From NCBI RefSeq assembly GCF_004342265.1, contig NZ_SMCS01000001.1, positions 496,001-560,000 on the forward strand: a stretch of 64,000 bases of DNA. The letters are read 5' to 3'. The DNA is from Luteibacter rhizovicinus (GTDB lineage Bacteria > Pseudomonadota > Gammaproteobacteria > Xanthomonadales > Rhodanobacteraceae). The position numbers and the translations under genes were made by a program. Positions 55,896-64,000 of this stretch are shown piece by piece. Numbering within the stretch: the stretch's first letter is position 1; each line of letters starts with the position of its first letter. Under the pieces are notes generated by a model. It saw only the letters and a program-made list of their open reading frames with translations, ran no database searches and was not told where the DNA came from.

Positions 55896-57686
55896 ATGGA
55901 ACTCATCCGCAACTTCTCCATCATTGCCCATATCGACCATGGCAAGTCGACGCTGGCCGATCGCATCATCCAGATCTGTGGTGGCTTGACCGAGCGCGAA
56001 ATGGAAGCGCAGGTCCTGGACAACAACCCGATCGAGCGCGAGCGTGGCATCACCATCAAGGCCCAGTCGGTCTCGCTGCCGTACACGGCGCGCGACGGCA
56101 AGACCTACCAGCTCAATTTCATCGATACCCCGGGTCACGTCGATTTCTCGTACGAAGTCAGCCGCTCGCTGGCCGCCTGCGAAGGCGCGCTGCTGGTGGT
56201 CGACGCGGCACAGGGTGTCGAAGCCCAGTCGGTCGCCAACTGCTATACCGCCATCGAGCAGGGCCTCGAGGTCGTGCCGGTGCTGAACAAGATCGATCTG
56301 CCCACGGCCGACCCGGAAAAGGCGAAAGCCGAAATCGAGGCGGTCATCGGTATCGACGCCAGCGAAGCCATCGCGGTCAGCGCCAAGACGGGCGAGAACG
56401 TGATCGAGGTACTGGAAGCGATCATTCACCGCATTCCGCCGCCGAAGCCGCGCGATACCGATCGTCTGCAGGCGCTGATCATCGATTCCTGGTTCGACAA
56501 TTACCTGGGCGTCGTGTCGCTCGTGCGCGTGATGCAGGGCGAGATCAAGCCCGGCGACAAGATTCTTGTCATGTCGACCGGGCGTACCCACCTCGTCGAT
56601 GCCGTCGGTGTGTTCACGCCCAAGCTGAAGAAGCTCCCGACCCTGGGGGCGGGCGAAGTGGGTTGGATCAACGCGTCGATCAAGGACGTGCATGGCGCCC
56701 CGGTAGGCGACACGCTCACGCTTGCCAGCAAGCCCGCCGACAAGCCGCTTCCCGGTTTCCAGACCATGCAGCCGCGCGTGTTCGCGGGCCTGTTTCCGGT
56801 GTCGGCCGACGACTATCCGGCGCTGCGCGAAGCGCTCGAAAAGCTGCGTCTGAACGACGCCGCGATGTTCTTCGAACCTGAAAGCTCCGAAGCGATGGGT
56901 TTCGGTTTCCGCTGCGGCTTCCTTGGCATGTTGCACATGGAGATCGTGCAGGAACGCCTGGAGCGCGAATACGATCTCAACCTCATCACCACGGCACCGA
57001 CCGTCGTGTACGAAGTGCTGAAGACCGACGGCAGCATTCTTTCGTTGGACAATCCCGCGAAGCTGCCGCCGATTCCGCAGATCCAGGAGATCCGCGAGCC
57101 GATCATCGTCGCGACCATCCTCACGCCCAGCGCCTATGTCGGCAACATCATTACGTTGTGCGAGGAAAAGCGTGGCGTGCAGCGTTCCATCCAATACCTG
57201 GCCACCCAGGTGCAGGTCAGTTACGAGCTGCCGCTGGCCGAAGTCGTGCTCGATTTCTTCGATCGCCTGAAGTCGGTATCGCGCGGTTATGCGTCGATGG
57301 ACTATCACCTGGAGCGTTTCGACGCGGGCCCGTTCGTCCGTGTGGACATCCTCATCAATGGCGATCGCGTCGATGCGCTCAGCCTGATCGTGCACCGGTC
57401 GCATGCCGACCGCCGTGGCCGCGATCTGGTCGAGCGGATGAAGGAACTGATTCCCCGTCAGCAGTTCGACGTAGCGATCCAGGCCGCCATCGGCGCTGCG
57501 GTAATCGCGCGTTCCACGGTGAAAGCCTTGCGTAAGAACGTTCTGGCAAAGTGCTATGGCGGCGACGTCTCGCGCAAGAAGAAACTGCTCGAGAAACAGA
57601 AAGAAGGCAAGAAGCGCATGAAGCAGGTCGGCAACGTGGAAATTCCACAGGAAGCTTTCCTGGCCGTACTGAAAGTGGACAAGTAA
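55896..57686 (+). CDS. lepA: Translation elongation factor 4 (LepA)
   Basis: Ribosome-associated GTPase of 596 residues that back-translocates or remodels stalled ribosomes and affects initiation. The GTPase motifs are [14 protein letters not shown] (G1), RGITIKAQ (G2), [14 protein letters not shown] (G3) and [13 protein letters not shown] (G4). EF-G-like domains and the LepA-specific C-terminus ([20 protein letters not shown]) follow. It precedes lepB by 96 bases, the standard lepA-lepB order. Confidence 0.97.
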   Translation: MELIRNFSIIAHIDHGKSTLADRIIQICGGLTEREMEAQVLDNNPIERERGITIKAQSVSLPYTARDGKTYQLNFIDTPGHVDFSYEVSRSLAACEGALLVVDAAQGVEAQSVANCYTAIEQGLEVVPVLNKIDLPTADPEKAKAEIEAVIGIDASEAIAVSAKTGENVIEVLEAIIHRIPPPKPRDTDRLQALIIDSWFDNYLGVVSLVRVMQGEIKPGDKILVMSTGRTHLVDAVGVFTPKLKKLPTLGAGEVGWINASIKDVHGAPVGDTLTLASKPADKPLPGFQTMQPRVFAGLFPVSADDYPALREALEKLRLNDAAMFFEPESSEAMGFGFRCGFLGMLHMEIVQERLEREYDLNLITTAPTVVYEVLKTDGSILSLDNPAKLPPIPQIQEIREPIIVATILTPSAYVGNIITLCEEKRGVQRSIQYLATQVQVSYELPLAEVVLDFFDRLKSVSRGYASMDYHLERFDAGPFVRVDILINGDRVDALSLIVHRSHADRRGRDLVERMKELIPRQQFDVAIQAAIGAAVIARSTVKALRKNVLAKCYGGDVSRKKKLLEKQKEGKKRMKQVGNVEIPQEAFLAVLKVDK

Positions 57687-57782
57687 GCGCGCGAGGGATC
57701 AGCGCGTTGGCTAAGGACTGGCCGGACATACACCGCGCCGGAAATAGCGGGGAAAACCCGTCAACGTAGTGATGGAGCTGGC

Positions 57783-58682
57783 ATGGACTTCGATTTTTCA
57801 GCGATCCTTCTTGGCCTGACGGTACTGTTCGGTGTCGTCTGGCTGCTGGACCGCCTGTTTTTCTACAAGGCGCGCAAAGCGCGGGCCGAATCGAGCGGCG
57901 CCGAACAGCCCGAGCCGTGGCCGGTCGACTGGGCTCGCTCGCTGTTTCCGGTGATCCTCGTGGTTCTGCTGCTGCGTTCGTTCGTGGCCGAACCCTTTCG
58001 CATCCCGTCCGGCTCGATGATGCCGACGCTGGATGTAGGCGACTTCATCCTGGTCAATAAGTTTTCCTACGGTCTCAGGATGCCGGCGTTCAACAACAAG
58101 CTGCTCGATATGGGCGAGCCGAAGCGCGGCGACGTGGTCGTCTTCCGTTTCCCGGGTTATGTCTGCGCGGACGAGAACGGCAAGGCGGTGCGTAGCGCCG
58201 ACATAACCTGCCAGGATCCGCACGCCCCCGTCCCCGGCCAGAACTGGATCAAGCGTGTGATCGGCCTGCCGGGCGACCGCATCGAAACCCGTGGCAGCGA
58301 GCTCTACATCAACGGCGAGCGCGTCGGCGCCGACGAAATCGGACCGTACAAGGGCAACCCGAATCGTCCCGAGGATCGTCTGATGCTGACCTATGGCGCG
58401 AAGGTATATACCGAGCACCTGGGCAGCGTGAACCATCTGATGGCGCAGATGCCGGCCTATAGCCCGCCCATGGATATCCCGAACGCCGCCGTGCCGTCCG
58501 AGGTGCCGAAGGGTTGCTATATCGTCATGGGCGACAACCGCAACAACAGTACCGACAGCCGCTGGTGGGGCTGCATGCCCGAGCAGAATCTGGTGGGCAA
58601 GGCGTTCTTCGTCTGGCTGGCGTGGCGCGGTCCGTCCAATGGGTTCTTCGACTGGTCGAAGATGGGGAAGGTCATTCATTAA
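57783..58682 (+). CDS. lepB: Signal peptidase I
   Basis: Inner-membrane serine/lysine protease that removes signal peptides from exported proteins. The 299-residue protein has two N-terminal transmembrane segments (residues 7-28 and 53-66). The catalytic Ser-78 is in FRIPSGSMMPTL, and RGDVVVFRFPG follows. The general base Lys-157 is in NWIKRVIGLPGDRI, and the conserved YIVMGDNRNNSTDSRWWG lies near residue 240. GGAG lies five bases before ATG 57783. Confidence 0.96.
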   Translation: MDFDFSAILLGLTVLFGVVWLLDRLFFYKARKARAESSGAEQPEPWPVDWARSLFPVILVVLLLRSFVAEPFRIPSGSMMPTLDVGDFILVNKFSYGLRMPAFNNKLLDMGEPKRGDVVVFRFPGYVCADENGKAVRSADITCQDPHAPVPGQNWIKRVIGLPGDRIETRGSELYINGERVGADEIGPYKGNPNRPEDRLMLTYGAKVYTEHLGSVNHLMAQMPAYSPPMDIPNAAVPSEVPKGCYIVMGDNRNNSTDSRWWGCMPEQNLVGKAFFVWLAWRGPSNGFFDWSKMGKVIH

Positions 58683-58817
58683 TGCGACGTGCGGCACGCC
58701 TTTGCGCTTGCCTGCCGTCCCAGACAAGGTAATCTCCGCTCGGGGCCGCGCGTTGCGCGGCTCCGTTCGTTGGCGTCAACCACAGGGGAGCCGCTCTTCA
58801 GCGGCGGGACGGGGATT

Positions 58818-59195
58818 ATGAAGTCTAAGCAGTCGGGCATCACGCTCATCGGTTTTGTCATGGTGTTGTTCGTACTTGGTTTCTTTGCCTTCATGGGCAT
58901 GAAACTGGTGCCCTCGTACATCGAATACATGGGCGTCGTGAAAGCGATGAACCAGGAAACCGAGAGTGGCGATGGCATGACGCTGGACACGCTGCGTCGC
59001 GATCTCCTCTACAAGCTGAGTTTCCAGTACGTGGACGACGCCACGATCAAGCCCGCCAACATCACCGTGTCGCGGGCCAACAATGGCGCCCAGCTGACGG
59101 TGGCGTACGATAAGAAGATACCGTTCATCTATAACATCGCTTTCCTGCTGCACTTCGAAAAGTCCGTGCAGCTGAAGGGCAACGTGCTCCAATGA
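58818..59195 (+). CDS. DUF4845 membrane protein
   Basis: A 125-residue protein with one N-terminal transmembrane segment (GITLIGFVMVLFVLGFFAFM) resembling a pseudopilin-like anchor. A small soluble domain follows (LVPSYIEYMGVVKAMNQE, then AYDKKIPFIYNIAFLLHFEK). DUF4845 genes recur between lepB and rnc in gammaproteobacteria and betaproteobacteria. Function is unknown; gene order suggests a link to secretion or membrane biogenesis. rnc starts 6 bases after its stop. Confidence 0.9.
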   Translation: MKSKQSGITLIGFVMVLFVLGFFAFMGMKLVPSYIEYMGVVKAMNQETESGDGMTLDTLRRDLLYKLSFQYVDDATIKPANITVSRANNGAQLTVAYDKKIPFIYNIAFLLHFEKSVQLKGNVLQ

Positions 59196-59201
59196 GGTAC
59201 C

Positions 59202-59855
59202 GTGGAATTCTCCTACCGATTTCGTGATCCGAACCTTGCCACCCTGGCGCTCACCCATCGCAGCGCCGGGCGGCCGAATAACGAGCGGATGGAGTTCCTC
59301 GGCGATGCGCTGCTGGGCGTCCTCGTCGCCGAGCTGTTATTCGAAGCGCATCCCAATGCCAGCGAAGGCGAACTTTCGCGCCTGCGTGCCCAACTGGTAA
59401 ACGGCCAGGCGCTCGCGGTGATCGGTCGGGAGCTCGAACTGGGCGACGACCTGAAACTCGGGCCGGGCGAACTCAAAAGCGGTGGTTTCCGTCGCGATTC
59501 CATCCTGGCCGACGCCTTCGAGGCGCTGATCGCCGCCGTTTATCTCGACGCCGGCTACGATGCTTGCCGCACCGTCGTCCGCGAGCTTTTCACGCCCCGC
59601 GTGGCCGCGTTGAAACGCTCCAGCAAGGATGCCAAGACCAAGCTGCAGGAGTGGCTGCAGGGCAAGGGACTTCCCCTGCCCACGTATGACCTGAAAGACA
59701 GTTACGGCGAAGACCACGCAAAGCTATTCGACGTCAGCTGCACCATCGACGAACCGGTCGCCATCAGCGTCGAAGGACGCGGAGGCAGCCGGCGCGCCGC
59801 CGAGCAGGACGCCGCCGAAGCGGTTCTCCGCCGCCTACTGGAACCCAAAGCATGA
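59202..59855 (+). CDS. rnc: Ribonuclease III
   Basis: Double-strand RNA endonuclease for rRNA and mRNA processing. The 217-residue protein starts at GTG 59202 (product [20 protein letters not shown]), with GAGGT just upstream. The signature [14 protein letters not shown] at about residues 26-39 contains the metal-binding acidic residues. The second acidic cluster is in [16 protein letters not shown]. The C-terminal dsRNA-binding domain begins at [17 protein letters not shown] near residue 147. It is coupled to era by a 4-base overlap. Confidence 0.96.
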   Translation: MEFSYRFRDPNLATLALTHRSAGRPNNERMEFLGDALLGVLVAELLFEAHPNASEGELSRLRAQLVNGQALAVIGRELELGDDLKLGPGELKSGGFRRDSILADAFEALIAAVYLDAGYDACRTVVRELFTPRVAALKRSSKDAKTKLQEWLQGKGLPLPTYDLKDSYGEDHAKLFDVSCTIDEPVAISVEGRGGSRRAAEQDAAEAVLRRLLEPKA

Positions 59856-60778
59856 CCGACACGACCCACACCCCAGATACGACCGACGGCGACGATTTCC
59901 GCTGCGGCTACGTCGCCCTTTCCGGCCGCCCCAACGTCGGCAAGTCGACGCTGCTCAATTCGCTGATCGGCGTTCGGCTGTCCATCGTCAGCCACCGTCC
60001 GCAGACCACGCGGCATCGCATTCTCGGTATCTCGACCAAGCCCGAAGGGCAGATTCTCTACGTCGATACCCCGGGCATGCATCGCGGTGCGAAGCGCGCC
60101 ATGAATCGCAGCATCAATCGCGCCGCGCGCGCGGCCATGTCAGAAGTCGACGTGGCCGTCCAGGTCATCGAGGCCGGGCGCTGGACGGATGAAGACGCAG
60201 CGGTCTATGCGGCGCTGGCCGAACAGGAGGTGCCGCGTCTGCTCGTCATCAACAAGGTCGACCTGCAGAAAGACAAGACCGTCATGCTGCCGTTCGCGGC
60301 CGACCTGATGGCGAAGCATACGTTCGATGAGGTTTATTACGTCAGCGCGCTCAAGTCCAAGGGCCTGCCGGGTCTTGAGAAAGGCATCCTGAAGCGCTTG
60401 CCGAAGCAGGCGGCGATCTATGGCGAGGACGAGATCACCGATCGCAGCGAGCGTTTCATCGCGGCGGAAATGGTGCGCGAACAGCTGATGCTTCGTCTGG
60501 ACCAGGAACTGCCGTACGCCACCACCGTCGAGATCGAACAGTTCAGCGACCGCCCCGATGGCATTGCCGAAGTGCATGCGGTCATCTGGGTGGAGCGCGA
60601 CGGTCAGAAGGCTATCGTGATCGGCGACGGCGGCGCGCAGCTCAAGGCGATCGGCACGTCCGCCCGCAAGAACATGGAAAGCATGTTCGAACGCAAAGTC
60701 TTCCTGAAGCTCTGGGTGAAGGTACGCGAAGGCTGGGCCGACGACGAAAACCTGCTGAGGCGCTTCGGTTACGAATGA
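59852..60778 (+). CDS. era: GTPase Era
   Basis: Ribosome-assembly GTPase that binds the 3' end of 16S rRNA. The 308-residue protein has the G1 loop [14 protein letters not shown], switch and G3 [10 protein letters not shown], and G4 [10 protein letters not shown]-terminal KH domain has [20 protein letters not shown] near residue 265. A short N-terminal extension ([16 protein letters not shown]) precedes the GTPase. The stop is followed 81 bases later by recO. Confidence 0.97.
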   Translation: MTDTTHTPDTTDGDDFRCGYVALSGRPNVGKSTLLNSLIGVRLSIVSHRPQTTRHRILGISTKPEGQILYVDTPGMHRGAKRAMNRSINRAARAAMSEVDVAVQVIEAGRWTDEDAAVYAALAEQEVPRLLVINKVDLQKDKTVMLPFAADLMAKHTFDEVYYVSALKSKGLPGLEKGILKRLPKQAAIYGEDEITDRSERFIAAEMVREQLMLRLDQELPYATTVEIEQFSDRPDGIAEVHAVIWVERDGQKAIVIGDGGAQLKAIGTSARKNMESMFERKVFLKLWVKVREGWADDENLLRRFGYE

Positions 60779-60859
60779 TCCCCGGAGGCCGGCCGGCGCG
60801 TTGCATGCCCGGTCGTCCACGAGTCATCGGTCCGTCCCGCTTGCCTGTCGCGGAGCCTT

Positions 60860-61570
60860 ATGCGCATCGAACAACAGCCCGCGTACGTCCTGCATGCCCG
60901 TCCGTATCGCGAGACGTCGATGCTGGTCGAATGTCTGACCCGCGACCACGGCCGCATCGGCGTGGTTGCCCGTGGCGTGCGTCGCGAACGTGCGCGGTTG
61001 CAACGCGCCCAACTGGAGCCGTTCCAGCACCTGTCGCTGGATCTCGTCCTGAAGGGCGAACTGGCCACGCTGCGTGGCGCGGAGTTCGCGGGGCCGGCCA
61101 CCCGGCTGACCGGCGACGCGGGACTGGCGGGCCTCTATCTCAACGAACTGATCGTGCGGCTGACCGGCCGGCAGGATCCGAACCCCGAGCTGTTCGACCT
61201 TTATGCGGGGACGTTGGCGCGTCTTTCCGCAGGCGAACCGCTTGCCTGGTCGCTGCGCCGTTTCGAACGGGACATGCTCGACAGCATCGGCTACGCGCTT
61301 CAGTTGGACATCGACGCGGAGCAGGGTGAGCCGATCGATCCGGAAACTTCCTATCGCTATGCGCCCGGCACCGGCTCCATCGCCGCCCGTCCGGGCGATC
61401 GCGAAGCCATTCGCGGCGGCGACCTGCTGGCCTTCGCGGCCGACCGGTGCCCGGACACGGCCGGACTGGTCGCCTTGCGACGACTGATGCGGCAGGTCAT
61501 CGCCTTTCACCTGGGCGGCGGCGAACTGCGCGCCTGGCGGGTGCTGGGCGCGGCGATGACCCGTCGCTGA
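60860..61570 (+). CDS. recO: DNA repair protein RecO
   Basis: Recombination mediator that helps load RecA on SSB-coated DNA in the RecFOR pathway. The 236-residue protein begins with an OB-fold (RIEQQPAYVLHARPYRETSM, VARGVRRERARLQRAQLEPF). The helical region has GLYLNELIVRLTGRQDPNPE. The cysteine zinc motif of some RecO proteins is absent, as in most proteobacteria. GGAG lies four bases before the ATG. It ends three bases before the convergent response-regulator gene. Confidence 0.93.
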   Translation: MRIEQQPAYVLHARPYRETSMLVECLTRDHGRIGVVARGVRRERARLQRAQLEPFQHLSLDLVLKGELATLRGAEFAGPATRLTGDAGLAGLYLNELIVRLTGRQDPNPELFDLYAGTLARLSAGEPLAWSLRRFERDMLDSIGYALQLDIDAEQGEPIDPETSYRYAPGTGSIAARPGDREAIRGGDLLAFAADRCPDTAGLVALRRLMRQVIAFHLGGGELRAWRVLGAAMTRR

Positions 61571-61573
61571 CGA

Positions 61574-62329
61574 TCAGACGGGAAAGCGCAAGGCGTCGAT
61601 GGTCGCCCGCAGGTCGGCCCGGAAGGTGTCGACGCTGTCCGCATCGGGTACCGATGCGGACGCTACCAGGCCAATGTGCAGCGCTCTCGCCTGGGCGCCC
61701 AGGCGCGTCGCGCCGCAAAAACCGCAAGCCGAGCGCAGGCGGTGCAGCCGTTCGGCGAAGTCGCCCGGCGAGATGGACAGCGTGTCCAGTTCGTCGTCCA
61801 GTTGCAGCAGTTCTTCGTGCAGCAGCGAGCGGAGGGCTCGCATCGTATTCGGGTCTCCGGTTGCCGCAAGGGCTTCGCGATCGTCCAGTACGGCCACGGC
61901 CGCGCGCGTGCCGAGCGTGTCGATCAGTACGCGCTGCAGTTCGGCCAGCTGGCATGGCTTCTCCAGCACCGCGGCGAATCCCGCCGAATGGAGCTCGATC
62001 TTCAGTTCGTCGGGAATGTCCGCGCTGGTCGCGATGGCGACGCTACGGCAGGATCGGGCGGCCGTGTCGGCGCGCAGGACCGTGATCACGCTGATCGCGC
62101 CCGCGTGCGGCATACGGCAATCGAGAATCAACGCATCGAAAAATTCGGCGGCCGCGAGCGATGCCGCGGCCCGGCCATCGGTGCAGGTCGTGACCTCGTA
62201 ACCCATGCCGCGCAACGCTTCCCCGAGGAACTGCCGGGTGGTGTCGTCGTCGTCGGCAACGAGTACACGGGTCTTTCCGTGGGCGGAGGGAAGGGGCAAT
62301 TCGGCCGGGTTCGGGCAGGCAGGTGTCAT
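61574..62329 (-). CDS. Response regulator with C-terminal Hpt domain
   Basis: The 251-residue protein has an N-terminal receiver domain. The acidic pocket is in RVLVADDDDTTRQFL, the phosphoacceptor Asp near residue 70 in LILDCRMPHAG, and the lysine in VLEKPCQL. An Hpt domain follows whose phosphorylatable histidine, near residue 196, is in LHRLRSACGFCGATRL. There is no DNA-binding or kinase domain. REC-Hpt proteins shuttle phosphate in multistep phosphorelays, so a hybrid kinase elsewhere must be the partner. ATG 62329 was preferred over 62389 because the extra residues overlap the divergent gene start. Confidence 0.88.
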   Translation of the reverse strand: MTPACPNPAELPLPSAHGKTRVLVADDDDTTRQFLGEALRGMGYEVTTCTDGRAAASLAAAEFFDALILDCRMPHAGAISVITVLRADTAARSCRSVAIATSADIPDELKIELHSAGFAAVLEKPCQLAELQRVLIDTLGTRAAVAVLDDREALAATGDPNTMRALRSLLHEELLQLDDELDTLSISPGDFAERLHRLRSACGFCGATRLGAQARALHIGLVASASVPDADSVDTFRADLRATIDALRFPV

Positions 62330-62373
62330 CAACGTTCCATGTCGTTCATCTGGTTTTGGCAGAATGACCGCAC

Positions 62374-64000
62374 ATGCCTCCGGTATCAAGCCGCCAACTT
62401 AGCTGTCTGCTCGTTTTCCTAGCCGCCCTGGCCTGTACGTTCGGGGTGCACGCGGGGGTGACGGTGGCTGCCGACGCCCTCGATCTGCCCGGCGTCCAGC
62501 TGAAGACGATGGAAGCATCGATCGATCAGGCGGCGGACGGAAAGGGGCTTACCCTGAAGCTTGCCGCCACCCGGGCCGACATTCCTTCGATGGGCTGGCG
62601 CCGGATCGGTCTGGCGGTCGAGGGTGGCCTCGACCGGGACGAGCAGGGGCGCTGGCTGTTCGAGGGTGTGCTGCGCCTTCGTGGCACGCCGGGCAATGCG
62701 CTGACTGGCGCACGGGTTCGCATCCTCGCCGACGACGCGGCCAATACGCTGCAGATCGATCTTGTGCAGGACCGGACGACCGCGTCGGTCGCCTTGCCCA
62801 TCGACCAGCCCACCCATGCCCAGATCACGCTCAAGAACCTTCCAGCAGGCTGGCTGCAGGGTCTCCTGTCGACCGTATGGTCCGGCCGCGCCACGTCGGG
62901 CAAGGTCGATGCGGAACTGGCGCTGGATATCCTGGATCGCGGCATCCAGACCACGGGCCAGTTTTCCCTGTCCGACGTGGGCTTCGATACCAAGGCCGGC
63001 AATCTCGCGGGCAGCAAAGTCTCCGGTGCCGGTCGTCTGGGTATCGACACGTCCGATGCCGCCGGGGCGTCGATCGACCTGGACGCCTCGCTGCGCGGCG
63101 GCGAACTGCTGCTGGGCCCGCTTTATGCCCGTCTGCCAGCCCACCCGGTGCAACTGTCGCTCGGCGCCCGTTCGCAGAAGGGCACGCTGGCCATCCGCCG
63201 GCTTCGCGTCGGCGACCCGGATGCGCTCGCCGTCGAAGGCGAACTGACCTTCGACCCGGACGGAACGCTGAGCCATCTCGATCTTTCGCGTCTGGACGCC
63301 CGTTTTCCCGCTGCCTACGACCGGTATGGCAAGGGCTGGCTTTCGGCGCTCGGTATGCCCGGGCTGCAGACTTCCGGCGCCATGACCGGCCATGTGTCCA
63401 TGGAAGCTAGCGGTCTTACGTCCTTTGCGTTCAACACGGACAGCCTCGACCTTCAGGACGCCGCGGGTCGACTGGGCGTGCGCGGACTGCGCGGTGGACT
63501 GGACTGGAGCGCGAAGGAATCCCGGCCGGCGACGAAGCTGGGCTGGCGCTCGCTTCAGGTACTCAATATCCCGAACGGTGCGGCCGAGGCTTCCTGGCGC
63601 AGCGACGCGGGCAAGCTGACGCTGCAGAAGCCAATGTCCGTTCCCGTGCTGGACGGTCAGCTGCGCATCCAGAGTCTGGCCTTCGATCCGGGCGCGTCCC
63701 GTGGCGAGCGTCTGCAGACCTCCCTGGTGCTGACCCAGGTGAACATGGCGGCATTGTCCAAAGCATTCGGCTGGCCGGAATTCGGCGGCACGATCGGCGG
63801 CGCGGTTCCGTCGCTGCGTTACGTGGACGATCGCCTGGAACTCGCAGGTGGCCTGTCCCTGAACATCTTCGACGGATTCGTCGACGTCACCGCCCTTACG
63901 CTGCAGAAACCTTTCAGCGACGTTCCCGTCCTCACGGCGAACATCGCACTGAACAAGCTCGACCTCGCGCTGGTCACGGGGGTATTCGACTTCGGCAACA
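62374..64000 (+). CDS. YdbH-like AsmA-superfamily protein, 3' end outside window
   Basis: An open frame of 542 codons runs from ATG 62374 to the window end without a stop. It starts with a signal-like segment (MPPVSSRQLSCLLVFLAALA). A long series of short beta-strand repeats follows (SGAGRLGIDTSD, LAIRRLRVGDPDALAVEGEL, LQTSLVLTQVNMAAL), as in AsmA/YdbH/TamB proteins that bridge inner and outer membranes. The last visible part, VPVLTANIALNKLDLALVTG, resembles the start of the YdbH C-terminal domain. YdbH-type proteins transport phospholipid between membranes. It diverges from the REC-Hpt gene across 44 bases. Confidence 0.8.
   Translation, partial: MPPVSSRQLSCLLVFLAALACTFGVHAGVTVAADALDLPGVQLKTMEASIDQAADGKGLTLKLAATRADIPSMGWRRIGLAVEGGLDRDEQGRWLFEGVLRLRGTPGNALTGARVRILADDAANTLQIDLVQDRTTASVALPIDQPTHAQITLKNLPAGWLQGLLSTVWSGRATSGKVDAELALDILDRGIQTTGQFSLSDVGFDTKAGNLAGSKVSGAGRLGIDTSDAAGASIDLDASLRGGELLLGPLYARLPAHPVQLSLGARSQKGTLAIRRLRVGDPDALAVEGELTFDPDGTLSHLDLSRLDARFPAAYDRYGKGWLSALGMPGLQTSGAMTGHVSMEASGLTSFAFNTDSLDLQDAAGRLGVRGLRGGLDWSAKESRPATKLGWRSLQVLNIPNGAAEASWRSDAGKLTLQKPMSVPVLDGQLRIQSLAFDPGASRGERLQTSLVLTQVNMAALSKAFGWPEFGGTIGGAVPSLRYVDDRLELAGGLSLNIFDGFVDVTALTLQKPFSDVPVLTANIALNKLDLALVTGVFDFGN

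Overview
The window reads as a chromosomal segment of a high-GC gammaproteobacterium of the order Xanthomonadales, most likely Rhodanobacteraceae (Luteibacter/Dyella-like). This is inferred from the gene content: an Oar-type TonB-dependent receptor, a lexA2-imuA-imuB-dnaE2 cassette, an rpoE-rseA-mucD cluster without rseB, divergent ppsA/ppsR, and the lepA-lepB-rnc-era-recO string. No species can be named from sequence alone. I see no insertion sequence, prophage, CRISPR array or rRNA. Mobile-looking DNA is limited to small palindromic intergenic repeats.

Layout. 1-6193: a LOG-family gene cut by the window start, then the 2-oxoglutarate dehydrogenase operon sucA-sucB-lpd on the minus strand. 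6312-9168: a ribosomal-oxygenase gene (roxA) with a coupled unknown gene, a cysteine synthase gene, and a nested palindromic repeat. 9203-21515: an accessory carbohydrate locus. Its minus arm encodes a DhnA-type aldolase, an amidohydrolase and an AgaR/DeoR regulator. Its plus arm encodes an AgaS-like sugar isomerase, two PfkB kinases, an Oar-type outer-membrane receptor and a large exported GH123-like glycoside hydrolase. Together these look like a system that cleaves, imports and degrades an amino-sugar glycan, possibly one containing galactosamine. 21536-28036: a sulfite-oxidase-like enzyme, a small ORF, a LysR regulator facing the glutathione-dependent formaldehyde dehydrogenase gene, a SnoaL-like gene, a YfcG-like GST, an MBL-fold hydrolase, an S4 protein and a short-repeat secreted protein.

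28228-34112: the SOS mutasome operon lexA2-imuA-imuB-dnaE2, with a LexA-like operator over its probable -10 box. 34232-36766: an MFS/HAD/DeoR cassette. 36991-40869: divergent ppsA and ppsR plus a DUF1249 gene. 41108-41414: a tRNA operon (Ala-GGC, Glu-TTC, Asp-GTC) with a recognisable promoter and terminator. 41643-46684: a cation/proton antiporter, an exported FKBP isomerase, ugd, slyX and a DUF2058 gene. 46685-47451: about 770 bases without a credible gene, built around long inverted repeats. 47482-52757: a fatty-acid beta-oxidation enzyme and a coupled pair made of an unknown protein and a GGDEF-EAL protein. 52928-61570: the envelope-stress operon rpoE-rseA-mucD, with a sigma-E-type promoter in front of rpoE, then lepA-lepB-DUF4845-rnc-era-recO. 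61574-64000: a REC-Hpt protein divergent from a YdbH-like gene that runs off the window.

Coordinates were read by hand from the sequence. Functions are family assignments from motifs and gene order. Promoters, operators and pathway assignments are inference unless stated otherwise.
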